Positions 42,371 to 52,386 of a DNA stretch of 64,000 nucleotides are shown piece by piece. This DNA is from Symbiodinium natans. Taxonomy: Eukaryota; Sar; Dinophyceae; Suessiales; Symbiodiniaceae. The translations under genes were made by a program, and so were the position numbers. The notes under the pieces are model-generated. The model worked only from the letters and a program-made list of their open reading frames with translations. It was not told where the DNA came from and made no database searches. The first letter of the stretch is position 1. The number at the start of each line of letters is the position of its first letter. Location: positions 433,531 to 497,530 of the forward strand of contig CAJNDS010002312.1 in NCBI GenBank assembly GCA_905221605.1, written 5' to 3'.

Positions 42371-44341
42371 TCACTTTCCTTTTATGATGCTCTTGATGAA
42401 CCGTTTCTCATCTTCCCGGACCTGACGGAGTTCCTCATAGTCCTGGTCGGTGCTGAAAAACAGGTCGACGTGATGCCCTCCGCGCTTGATCAAGGCAAAC
42501 CCGTTCGACGGATGCTGTATGGCCATCTCTTCTGTGAGGCCGGACCCGCCCCAGGGGTCCAGCTCACCAACCGTGAAGAAGACATTCGACATCTCGCGAA
42601 CCATGCTCTTGAGGCTGAACTTGAACTCGTCGGCATACAAGTCAATTTTACCCGGCCTCGCGCCTGGGAGCCCTTCCTCAGTTGCCCACTTCAGGACTGT
42701 CCTCGCTGTGGCTGCTTCTTGTTCCTGAATCTTCTCCTTGACTGTCCAGTCACGCGCGAAGCTTTGCCAAGGCGGGGCTGAGTAAACCAAGCCGGTTGGC
42801 GGTGCCTCTGCAGCGTAGTTGAGGTCATTGGCGACCAGCACTCCCCATGCCTTCGAGCTGTTCAGCTCCCTTGTGCAGACATCCGCAGGCCCTTGCATGC
42901 TGACTCGCTGAGGGATGAAGGAGTGCTTGCCTTGCTTGCCTTCTTCGACTCTCACAGGAGACCCTCACCCCAGATGCTCTGCTGTGCCGCAAGTATGGCA
43001 GCAATGAGTTCAGGCATTCCACTCTTGCTGAGCTCCTCAGCCGAGTACTCGTTGTTTAGCGTGGTGCCCCAATCCACCTCTATGGTCACACCCTTCATCT
43101 TCATTGTGTAGATGAGCTTGTCCATGTCGCCCGTGATGGTGACTCCTGCCGCCGTCTCGTTGAACTTCTCACACAGGGCTTGGAGGGCCCAGGGAGGCAG
43201 CACAACAGGGTTCTCCAAGTAAGATCCGGCGGTCATGTAGTTGGACTCAAAAGGCAAGCTAGACCGTGCCAGCTTGTCAAGGTAGTTTGTTGTAAGCGCT
43301 TGGTGAAGGCCGATGAGATCCATGTCAGTCTCCACCGGCTTGCAAAGACCCGGTATGGCAGCATTTAGCACGGGAGCAATGAGTGAGGCCTTCTTCTCCT
43401 GGTAGCCATTCCTCGGCTGGCCCTTCTAAAGCCCTCTGAAACGAAGGATCCCTGTATTCTGAGCATCTTCTCAAATAATGATAAGGCAAAACAGAAAAAT
43501 GTCCCAAGAGGGGCCCTAGATTCCAAAGAAAAAGGGTCGCTGCCAACATGCCATCTCCGCAGTGTGGCACCAAGTCCATACCTTTTCGAATCACCCTGTA
43601 GTAATTGCCCCACTCCTCCTTCGGCGTGTCCACCATGTTGTTGGCGATCATGGAGGATGCGATTGCGCCCGAAATCAAGTGCGGGTACTTGAGACGCATT
43701 AAAGTTGAGAGCCGCGCGCCATGGGAGCCCCCGAAAGCCACGATTTTGGAGGTCGGCGCAGCATAGCTGCCATCTTCGGTTGCGACGCGCGTGAGATTCC
43801 AGGCGATCTTGGCAAAGTCTGCCATTGCCTCCTCGGTGGTCAGGTACTTCAAGCAGCCACTCATTCCAGTCAGTGTCGGGGAAGATTCTCCAACGTAGCG
43901 GTGCTCTGCAAAGACAAGTAGCGCACCCACCTCTTTCCCAACCTCCCACATAAGCCCGGTGTTGTTGATATAGAAGTCGACTGGTGACTCATGCCCGGGG
44001 TAGAAGAAGATAGGTCCACCATCTCCATCGACGTAGCCATCGTAGATGCAGACCCGCTGCTGGAACGTAACATTTGTAGGGTCGAAGTGCGACAGAGGCT
44101 GCTCGAAGAGTTCCCATCGGCAGTCTTTCGTGGAAGGCATGTCGTCCCTTGAGCGCACTTGTGACGCTTGAACAAATTCTGTGGCTTCGATGCTTGGTCC
44201 GCCAACAAACTGAAGTGGGGTCGGTGAGCTCTGTGTCTCTGCTCGCAAAGACAAGGCGCACGACCCATCACTGAGCTCCTCATTTGCGACTCCCAAAGCC
44301 AAAGGTGTCAATAGCAAGGAGACACAAGCGAGAGGAAACAT
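42371..44341 (-). CDS. Secreted S28-family serine peptidase, copy 2, with two short introns
   Basis: The sequence reads as three frames, but two intron removals give a continuous 594-codon ORF. Exons are 44341-43524, 43411-42969 and 42891-42371 (818+443+521 = 1782 bp). Intron 1 (43523-43412, 112 bp) is GA-AG and lies between two GGAAT copies. Intron 2 (42968-42892, 77 bp) has a GTGAGG donor and an AAG|GG acceptor. The 593-residue product begins with a signal peptide (MFPLACVSLLLTPLALG), has the nucleophile motif GGSHGARLS (His after Ser, Tyr in copy 1), GELDPWGG and GGHHVD. It lacks the Thr-rich linker of copy 1. All catalytic residues are kept, so a working gene is more likely than a pseudogene, provided the introns are spliced. 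Confidence 0.85.
43408..43524 (-). mobile_element. Introner-like 112-bp insertion in S28 copy 2, GGAAT-flanked
   Basis: Relative to copy 1, this stretch is extra. A 5-bp direct repeat (ATTCC on the plus strand) lies at 43408-43412 and 43520-43524. The ends are imperfectly inverted (GGGCCCCTCTTGGG against GGCCCTTCTAAAG). Removing one repeat plus the insert restores codon-for-codon alignment with copy 1. Confidence 0.8.
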
Positions 44342-44859
44342 TGTCCCAAGTCCACGTCGGGTGCTTCAAGGCTGATGCTGACTACTCTGGATTTGAGCCG
44401 ACACTTTCGTCGTCATCGAGAAAAAACAGCCAATACCCCTAAACCCTATGCCCCGCAAAACCCTGTAAACCCTAAACCCTAAACCCTGGAAACCCCAACC
44501 CTAAACCCTAAACCCTAAACCCTAAACCCTAAACCTACCTTAAGGGGTTTCAGGGCTTGACAGCGCAAACACTGTAAACCCTGTGAAACCTAGCGGCTCG
44601 GTCTTCAGCGGATGCTTGGGGCCTTCTCAGGGTCATCGTATGAACTTTAAAGGCCCGACTTCAACATAGCCCCTGTACCAAGAGCTTTTCTTATGGCAAC
44701 TCTAACCCTGAACCCTAAACCCTAAACCCTAAACCCCAATTTTTGTCTTTTATAAACCTCAATAGGTAGCAGAACAAGTTTAATTAGGGCTTGAGCGTTT
44801 GGAGTTTCGAGGCTCGAGCTGAAGAGGGTTTAGGGTTTAGGGTTTAGGGTTTAGGGTTT

Positions 44860-46335
44860 GCTGCTGAAATCTTTAAGAATAGTAGGCCCGGATCCTGCCG
44901 CAAGATGTGTGCGCTTGCACGTCTCAAGTCTACCGCGCGGTACGGCCCAAGAGTCCTGAACCCTAAGCCCTCAAGCCCAACGCCCCCCCCTCCCCCCCCT
45001 TCCAAATCAACGAAACTCTCTATAAACTCCAAACTCCCCCCCATTTCCCGTCATCATCTCTCCCTCCCCCCACAACCCCATTTTCTGCACATCCCGAGGA
45101 TGGCTCTGGAGTCTCCTCTCCACAAGCTCAGCCTTTCACTGGGCCTTGGTGGTTCGGAACCAAGTTAAACTCAGCGCTTGTGGCTGAACTCAAAAGCCTG
45201 GGGCTTGAGCCACACTTGGGAGCGATTCAAGCCCGAACTTCGTTTCGGGCTGAGGGGTTTAGGGTTTAGGGTTTAGGGTTTAGGGTTTAGGGTTTAGGGT
45301 TTCTCCCCAAAACGCCCTGAGCCCCCAACCTTACACTTCCAGAACCCCGCCCCCGCGAGCTTTAGGGCTTTAGGAGTCTCCTCAGGCCTGAGACCCATTC
45401 AAAGCTGGGTCCGGCATACTTGGTAGCCCAGTAACCATATTCTGAGAAGGGCACCGCTTCTTTTGGGTTGGTTTTTTTAGAAGGTAAACAAAAACAACAA
45501 AAAGGGTAAAGGCTACCATTGGGCTACCAAGCATAGAAACCCTAAACCCTAAACCCTAAACCCTAAACCCTAAACCCTAAACCCTAAACCCTAAACCTCT
45601 CAGGCTCCCATCGTCTGTAGGCTGAGGGAAGCGATAAGTCCGTAGAAGTCCCTGGGCCAGACCGAGGGGCCCAAGAACCCAAAACCCGATAAAGTCCTAA
45701 ACCCTAGGTTTAGGGTTTAGGGTTTGGGGTTTGGGGTTTAGGGTTTAGGGTTTAGGGGTGTTTAGGGGGGGCGCTTTTTCAAGGGATCAGATGGGTGTTT
45801 AGGGTTTAGGGTTTGGGGTTCAGGGTTTGGGGTTTAGGGTTTGGGGTTTAGGGTTTAGGGTTTAGGGGTTCGTGTTCAGGGGGGGCGCTTTTTCAAGGGA
45901 TCAGATGGTCTTGTAGCAACCTGACGTGCTTGCATGATGGGCGCCACGCGACGGCGCTCGGTCAACTTGGGTGGATTTGCCAGATGTATGCGCAATAGGG
46001 TTTGGTTTAGGGTAATAGATGTGCAAGGCAGAAAAGTCCGGTTCTACGAGCGTGTCTTGCATTTTCTGGAAGACCTTGAACGCCCTACTGAGCATTGGCG
46101 TCCGATCATACACAATGAAGCATGTTCTCGTACCCTTAAGCCCAGCCCCAAACCCCAAACCCCAAACCCCAAACCCCAAACCCTAAACCCTAAACCCCAA
46201 ACCCTAAACCCTAAACCCCAAACCCTAAACCCCAAGTAGAGCCTACCCTGCGAAGTAGTTGCTCGTGCTCCAAAAGCCAGGTGGCCCACTCCAGCTTCGA
46301 CATGTGCAGCCGCTGATGCAGTCGCAGGAGCTCTC
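44860..46335 (-). CDS. Minus-strand exon series upstream of S28 copy 2
   Basis: Exons (5'-3'): about 46246-46335 (LHQRLHMSKLEWATWLLEHE, third positions nearly all G/C, donor |GTAGGC), about 46020-46137 (FKVFQKMQDTLVEPDFSALH), about 45605-45690 (WPRDFYGLIASLSLQTMG), about 45373-45418 (YAGPSFEWVSGLRRLLKP, acceptor at the CTACCAAG end of a family A element), about 45010-45145 (AELVERRLQSHPRDVQKMGL) and about 44860-44957 (YRAVDLRRASAHILRQDPGL). The plus strand of 46020-46137 and 44905-44957 is also open, so the direction rests on codon bias and neighbours. The product looks like a helical intracellular protein of unknown family. Confidence 0.5.
45419..45531. mobile_element. Family A palindromic element, copy 3, with CATA flanks
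   Basis: CTTGGTAGCCCA (45419-45430) is exactly inverted at 45520-45531. CATA is found directly outside both ends (45415-45418, 45532-45535). Both strands give GTAGCC...CTACCAAG, that is, a GT-AG intron. Confidence 0.9.
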
Positions 46336-46689
46336 ACCTTAGGGTTTAGGGTTTAGGGTTTAGGACTTGAAGGTTCATTGTACTTGTTAACCAATTATAA
46401 ACTGTACTTATAACCCACTTATAAGCCAGTTAGAAGTACAGCTATAAGTACAGATATACTTGGTTAACAAGTACCATGAACCTTCCAGCAGGGTATCTAT
46501 ATGTGGGTGTACGGCCCTATGATCAAAACGATTTCTAGCGCTTCGGGTAATTTAGCATTGCTAAATGTCCCAGATCTTCGGGCAGAGAACCCCACACACA
46601 CACACAAACTCTAAACGGCCCTAAGCCCTAAAACCAAAACCCTAAAAGGTACTCTCACCCCAGACCCCAAAATCTCCAAAAAAGCTCCG

Positions 46690-48730
46690 GGGAACTCAAA
46701 GCCACGAAGCTCGGAGAGTTCAACGGGTTCTACGGTTCAGGGGCCTTTCCGGGCTTCCTGCACCAGAAGAGGGGTTGAGGGTTTAGCTAGGGCTTTCGGT
46801 TTAGGGTTTGGTTTAGGGTTTAGGGTTTAGGGTTTAGGGTTTAGGGTTTGGGGTTTAGGGTTTAGGGTTTAGGAATTCCGAAAGACAACAACAACCCGGT
46901 GCCACTGCATCTCGCCGCTGTTGCAGTTAGGGCCTTCGCAAGGAAGATCCCTCCAGCTAGGCAGCTGCGCGGGAGGAAGGGCGTCCATCGTGGTCCTTCT
47001 CTTGGGCAGTAGAAGGGTTTAGGGTTTAGGGGTTAGGGTTTAGGGTTTAGGGGAGCCCCCCTTGAGAAGGCCAAAAGCCCCAAAACCACTGCAGCCTGTC
47101 ACGCCCTACAACACCCAAAAACTGCGCACCTGAAGCCCGAAAACCCTCAAAGCCACCTCTAAACCCTAAACCCTAAACCCTAAACCCTAAACCCTAAACC
47201 CTAAACCCTAAACCCTAAACCCTAAACCCTAAACCCTAAACCCTAAACCTCATTCTCAGAGCATGGATGTTTGGGCTTCGTGGGACTCCGAAAGTTCGGG
47301 GACCTATGAAAAAAGTGTTGCGATGGAAAAACTTGGAAGGGGGTGCTCCAGTCCTTAAACCAAGGTTCCTTAATACTCCTAACCCTAAACCCTAAACCCT
47401 AAACCCTAAACCCTAAACCCTAAACCCTAAACCCTAAACCCTAAACCCTGAACCCAATGCAGGGCAATGCCTATACCCTTGGTAGCCCTGAACCCTAAAC
47501 CCAATGTAAAGGCGATGCCTTTGATACGCTTGTTGCTACTCGATTGGTGGTTGTAGCGCTTTCGCGCTTTTTCTCTCTGCAGCAGTGCGCTCGCACAAAA
47601 CGAGCGAAAACGGATCGAACGAGCAATGCCTACCTTTCAGCGGTTAGTTCGAGCAAAATATGTACTCGGAGCATGAGAGATTGGCCAATAATGCGTATGG
47701 TGTGTCTGTGCAAACCATACTTTCTCGATAGAGGTCGTATCGTATGGTGGGCTCCTAGTTGATATCCGGTATGCTGACGACGCGGATTCGATACACCTAC
47801 GCCCGTACTATAGCCATACCAGTGGTTCTTCGCCCGGGCACAGTAGTGCTGAAAAGGCTGGTCGCACCCCTAAACCCTAAACCCTAAAAAACCCTAAACC
47901 CTAAACCCTAAATCGGTTAGTTGATGTTCTGCAAATTTGAAAAGTTTGCACCCGGCATCGAGCATGCCTCTGAACAAAGCGATGCAAGCCGATGCTTGTC
48001 TCGGTTTAGGGTTTAGGACGTGTAGGAAGTGTAGGAAGTTTAGGAGGTTTAGGAAGCTTAGGAAGTTTAGGAAGTTTAGGAAGTCTAGGAAGTTTAGGAA
48101 GTTTAGGAAGTTTAGGAAGTTTAGGAAGTTTAGGAGGTTTAGGAGGTTTAGGGCTTAGGAAGTGCAGGAAGTTTAGGAAGTTTAGGGTGATGAAATTCCT
48201 GACTCTGGCCCATGCCATACAGACTAGCTCGACCAACAGAGGAAAGCTTACGCCTGAAAATCCGGGTTCGGCTGCGGCAGTGTAGATACCGAGTAAGTAG
48301 CATCGTGCACGTCAAATTGGGGATCGAGCTTTTTTTGGGGCGTCGAGCGCTTTTTTTGCAATCAAGCGTTTCCTTTCCGAAACGGGCGAACAACCAACAA
48401 TCATATAGTCCCCATTCAGACGAGCAAAAAACATCCTCGAGCAAGAGCTTGTTATACAAAGGGCTCTCCAGGTACACTCCCACCCCAGAAATGAAACCTG
48501 ACATTCGCCGAAAAGAATGTGGACCAAAATACGTGCGGTGCCCAACGGGCTGCAAGCCTTACACCCTTTTTCTCGCAAGAAGTTGAGGATTTAAGGTTGA
48601 GGGCTTAGGGTGTAGGGTCCAGGGTCTAGGGTTTAGGGTTTGGGGCGCTCCTGTACTGGAGCCCACGGCTGATCGACGCGTCCACTGGCCCCTTCTCCCA
48701 TCTGACCTTGACCTTCTTCGACGTCCAGGT
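46690..48730 (+). CDS. Plus-strand multi-exon gene, cysteine-containing C-terminal part
   Basis: Exons: about 46690-46776 (LGEFNGFYGSGAFPGFLHQK), about 46880-46995 (NPVPLHLAAVAVRAFARKIP), about 47259-47340 (acceptor CATTCTCAG|, SMDVWASWDSESSGTYEKSV), 47583-47699 (acceptor TTTTTCTCTCTGCAG|, TSNAYLSAVSSSKICTRSMR, donor ATG|GTGTGT), 47921-48003 (FEKFAPGIEHASEQSDASRC, donor |GTTTAGG), 48186-48279 (acceptor TTTAG|, FLTLAHAIQTSSTNRGKLTP), about 48350-48570 (DIRRKECGPKYVRCPTGCKP) and 48640-48730 (WSPRLIDASTGPFSHLTLTF, donor CAG|GTCGCC). The 47921 and 48186 exons join in phase 2/1 across a 9-base-unit array. CGPKYVRCPTGC looks like a small disulfide module. The family is unknown. Confidence 0.65.
47162..47252. 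repeat. Perfect (CCCTAAA)n array
   Basis: About thirteen heptamers just before the exon at 47259. A second array of about ten units lies at 47378-47450. Confidence 0.95.
48020..48185. repeat. (AGGAAGTTT)n nine-base array
   Basis: About sixteen units of AGGAAGTTT and AGGAGGTTT form the intron between the exons ending at 48003 and starting at 48186. The final TTTAG is the acceptor. Confidence 0.95.
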
Positions 48731-48931
48731 CGCCAGGTAGATTGCCTTGCAGTTTCTTCTAAATGAACGAAGACCTCTCGCACCGTATGTCTAGGCTCAG
48801 AGGGCCCGAAGAATGGGTTTAGGGCACCTCAACCTACAACCCTAAAACCCCTAAAACCCTAAAACCCTAAAACCCTAAACCCTAAACCCTAAACCTAAAA
48901 CCCGAAACCCTAAACCCCTAAACTCCAAAAC

Positions 48932-50559
48932 CCCTGCGCCTGGGTCACCGGATACAAGAGCGGGCAGGAGGGCAGTGGAAGCTGAAGCCACCAGTCGGTC
49001 GCAGATTGGGCCTCCCTCGAAACCTGAGCTGCAAGATTCAGGAATATCACAAAGCTTAGCTTCGCCTTCGTATGTATTGGGCAAACATATCCTAAACCCT
49101 AAACCCTAAACCCTAAACCCTAAACCCTAAACCCTATGTTTAGTAAGTTTTGGGCCTAGTAGCTGGGTGGACAGCATTGATTCGGAACCGTCTAGGGTTT
49201 GAAAACCATAGCCCTAGAACCCTGAACACCCAACTGCCGGAAGTCCCGACGCTGTCCCTAAACCCTAAACCCTAAACCCTCAAGCCGCCGGTCCACGGTC
49301 CCGTTGCACAACCTCTGGCCCGACGCGTCGTACAGCGCAGCGCCGATGGTGTATGCCGCGTCGTCCAAGTCGCTGTGACACTGCGCGCTGTCACACCTCT
49401 TGTTCGGGTTTAGGGTTTAGGGTTTAGGGTTTAGGGTTTAGGGTTTAGGGTGCACTATACTGAACTTGGAACCCTGGCAAAAATTATCATTTTTGCTGTT
49501 TCTTAGGAATTATAGTGCCCAAAAATTAAGACATATAGTTCCAAGTATCCCTAAGTTCATTCATGAACTTAGAGAGAATATGGATTCTTCTGCTTATATC
49601 CAGAATACCAACTATTTCCCCCTAAGACCCATGAATCCACCATTCCCCCCCCCCCCCCCCCACCCCCCCACCCCCCCCCCACCCCCCCCCCCCCCCCCAC
49701 CCCCCCCCCACCCCCCCCCCACCCCCCCACCCTTCTCAGCTGCTGGGTGAAGCTCGGTTTAGGGTTTAGGTTTGGGGTTGAGGGTTTAGGGTTTAGGGTT
49801 TCGGGCTTCAACCCTTGGCACCTCACGCGGAGGCTCATGTTCAGAGGCCGGCAGCCAGCGTTTCCGCAGCCGGATAGGTCGGTGTCGAACTTGCGGGTGT
49901 AGACATAGCGCTTTCCAGAGCCTGAGCTGTCGTGGAAATCTTGGGGACGAACCATATAAAAAACGAAACTCACATTCATACCCTTTGATTCAGGCATTAT
50001 AATAGAATAAATTGAGAACCTAAAAGGGTGTATGGTTCATATACCTGAAAAGGAAATTATAGCTAGTATTCTTGGGGACCAAATAAACCCGACAATTTGG
50101 GTCATATACCCTGTACTACTATAGCTACATTTGGTCCCCAAGGATCGTGTAACGAAGCCAGGCCTCCCTTAACGGCATCCTTCTTTGATTCTAGTGTTCT
50201 GTACCGGGAGAGTGAGAGTTTATGCCCGAGGGGCTTGTTGTATCGAAGAGTGAGGCATACTTTTGCGTCGCGCCAGAAGGCGGGCCAACCAAGACCAGGC
50301 GCACGCACTGACCATCAACCTCATCTGCTTGTGGGATCTCATTCCCCCGCCCTCCGCCGTGAAGAGCAAGCCTTTTCAGTTCCGAGCGGGTCAACCCTAA
50401 ACCCTAATGTCACCAACCGAGCTGCCAAAAGATAGCCCTCAGCGCAGTCCGCGCACGTGTCGCCGACATATCCCACGTTGCAAACACAGATGCCATCCGT
50501 GGCCACACCGTGGACACCGCACGCCAATCCGAAGTTGACATCTGTCTCACAGGTTTCCT
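48932..50559 (-). CDS. Minus-strand multi-exon gene with an EGF-like exon
   Basis: Exons (5'-3'): 50418-50559 (CETDVNFGLACGVHGVATDG then ICVCNVGYVGDTCADCAEGY), 50215-50371 (QCVRLVLVGPPSGATQKYAS, donor CCG|GTACAG), 49821-49939 (acceptor CCCCAAG| of a D element, VYTRKFDTDLSGCGNAGCRP), 49278-49398 (acceptor ACAAG|, SDLDDAAYTIGAALYDASGQ, donor GAGG|GTTTAGGG) and 48932-49091 (acceptor TTTAG|, EGEAKLCDIPESCSSGFEGG). The first exon has the C-x-C-xx-G-Y-x-G-xx-C-xx-C spacing of EGF/laminin-type modules, so the protein is probably extracellular. Third positions of 49278-49398 are 36 of 42 G/C on this strand. Confidence 0.7.
49646..49732. repeat. Long imperfect poly-C tract
   Basis: About 85 bp of C with regular A interruptions, in an intron. 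Confidence 0.9.
49940..50142. mobile_element. Family D elements, compound copy
   Basis: CTTGGGGACCAAAT (50071-50084) is exactly inverted at 50129-50142. A third end, CTTGGGGACGAACC, lies at 49940 with a GGTGTATGGTTCATATACC unit between. On the minus strand the 49940 end (CCCCAAG|) is the acceptor of the exon 49821-49939. Confidence 0.85.
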
Positions 50560-50705
50560 CTGTTACTCTCAGTGCACTCCTTCAAACGTTAAGCCCCTGA
50601 AGGGGCGACTCTCATGCCCCAAGCCCTCAAGCCTAAACCCTACTCCCTAACCCTAAACCCTAAACCCTAAACCCCAAACCCCAAACCCTAAACCCTAAAC
50701 CCAAG

Positions 50706-51369
50706 AGGGCGACTCGAAGTTTGTTCCTCCATGGAGTCCTGGAAGTGCGCGTTGAGGAAGGAAGCCAAAGAGGCAGCCACCTGCTCCGAACAGCGTCCGC
50801 TTCCAAGGAAAGTTAGGGTTTAGGGTTTAGGGTTTAGGGTTTAGGGTTTAGGGTTTAGGGTTTGGGGTGTAGGGTTTAGGGTTGGCATTGTGGGGGTCCG
50901 GGTTTCTGTAGGGTTTAGGGGAGTTCCCAAGTGATGACCTTGTTTCGGGCATCCGTGTTCTTTGTTGTTCAGGGCACGCAGGGCTCTAGAAGGACTGAAC
51001 TCCTAAACCCTCCACCTCCAAGTCCGCAGGGTCCATGCTAAGCCCTAAACCCTAAACCCTAAACCCTAAACCCTAAACCCTAAACCCTAAACCCTAAACC
51101 CTAAACCCTAAACCCCCAAAACCCTAAACCCAGAGCCCCAGCAGAACCTGCTTGACGGCGGCAGCTTCAGGGGCAGGCGGGTCGTTCCAGAAGCCGCGCA
51201 TCTCCTCGTCCAGCTTTCGGGGTTTAGGCTAACTCTCGAGGAAAGAGAAGATGAAATGGAAATGGAAGTTTCGCGGTTAGGGTTTAGGGTTTAGGGTTTA
51301 GGGTTTAGGGTTTAGGGTTTAGGGTTTAGGGTTCAGGGGTTTAGGGTTTAGGGTTTGTAAGGCTGAGGA

Positions 51370-51400
<31 letters not shown>

Positions 51401-52132
51401 CAGCGGAGCCGACGGAAGGCCGAAGCCAAAGAAGTACTTACCTACTGGTTGCTTCAGAGCCCCAAAATGAATACAGAGTAAGAATCCCTATAAGGAGCCC
51501 CAAAAGAATAAAGACTAAGAATCCCCATAAGGAGCCCCAAAAGAAGAAAGAATAATAAGCCCACCCTTAATAAGGGGATTTTTATTTTTATTTTTCGAGG
51601 TTCTTCAGCAACTTGTACTTGCTCATTGTTTCTTCACCAGGGTTGAGAAGTGAACCAAGATATCAAAATGTTAATGCTAAATATAGGAGTTACAAGAATA
51701 GTATAGGATTATCGTCATAGAATCGCTGCAAGTGCATGACCATATCACCCCTTCATTCAGCAACCCAGAAACCCTAAACCCTAAACCCTGAAAGGAGCGA
51801 ACGCTGAGACCCCTCGCCTTGGGCAGCTCCATCTGAATCCCTGGCTGCGTCCCCGAGACGTGGATCTTAAGGTTGTGGCCTCCCATGAAGAGCCTTGGGG
51901 CCCAAATGACTCCTAAAACTCGGGGTCATATACCCTATACTACTAGAATTCCTATTAAGTTATATGAACCCGAAACCCTATACTACCAGGATTCCTATAA
52001 GGTATATGAACCCTCAACCCGTGTAGGGTGCATTTCGTCGCCCAAGGAGCTGCGAGTACGAGGATCCCGGGCAGGTGCCGGCATCCGGGCAATGCAGCTC
52101 AGGAGAAGGGACCACTTCCTAAGGCTGAGCGA
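50706..52132 (-). CDS. Minus-strand exon series with strong codon bias
   Basis: Exons (5'-3'): about 52048-52132 (acceptor GTTTTCGCTCAG|, WSLLLSCIARMPAPARDPRT), about 51787-51892 (joined to the end of a D element, NLKIHVSGTQPGIQMELPKA), 51130-51213 (28 codons, LDEEMRGFWNDPPAPEAAAV, donor TGG|GTTTAGG), 51019-51040 (CATGGACCCTGCGGACTTGG, MDPADLE), about 50940-50993 (ALRALNNKEHGCPKQG, donor CAAG|GTCATC) and about 50706-50812 (EQVAASLASFLNAHFQDSME). Third positions of 51130-51213 are almost all G/C. These exons probably lie upstream in the same gene as 48932-50559. The role is unknown. Confidence 0.65.
51373..51402. repeat. Poly-C tract (about 30 bp)
   Basis: Pure C run; similar tracts follow at 52141-52170 and 52249-52264. 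Confidence 0.9.
51448..51612. mobile_element. Family F palindromic element, copy 3 (expanded)
   Basis: Left GTTGCTTCAGAGCCCCAAAA, right TTTTCGAGGTTCTTCAGCAAC (inverted with mismatches). The interior carries a tandem repeat (GAGCCCCAAAANAATAAAGACTAAGAATCCC). It reads as a GT-AG intron on the plus strand. Confidence 0.75.
51893..52047. mobile_element. Family D palindromic element, copy 4
   Basis: CCTTGGGGCCCAAATG at the left and CATTTCGTCGCCCAAGG at the right are imperfectly inverted. The interior holds two TATACTAC...ATTCCTAT...TATATGAACC units. Minus-strand exons abut both ends. Confidence 0.8.
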
Positions 52133-52386
52133 AAACAACCACCCCCCCCCCCCCCCCCCCCCCCCCCCCACCGAAAATACAAAACACAACAAAACACTCA
52201 GACTTTTCTAGAAACTGAGCGTCCCTGACCACCTTGAACCCCTTAAAGCCCCCCCCCCCCCCCCTCCCACTCTGTAAATCAGTCTCCAAGCTTCCATCAA
52301 AAGGCCAAAACCCTAAACCCTAAACCCCTAAACCCCCAAACCCCCAAACCCCCAAACCCCAACACCCCAAAACCCCAAAACCCTAA

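Noticed and set aside
42371-44341. S28 copy 2 as a pseudogene with frameshifts
   Set aside because: Both breaks coincide with intron-like inserts whose removal restores frame, length and catalytic motifs.
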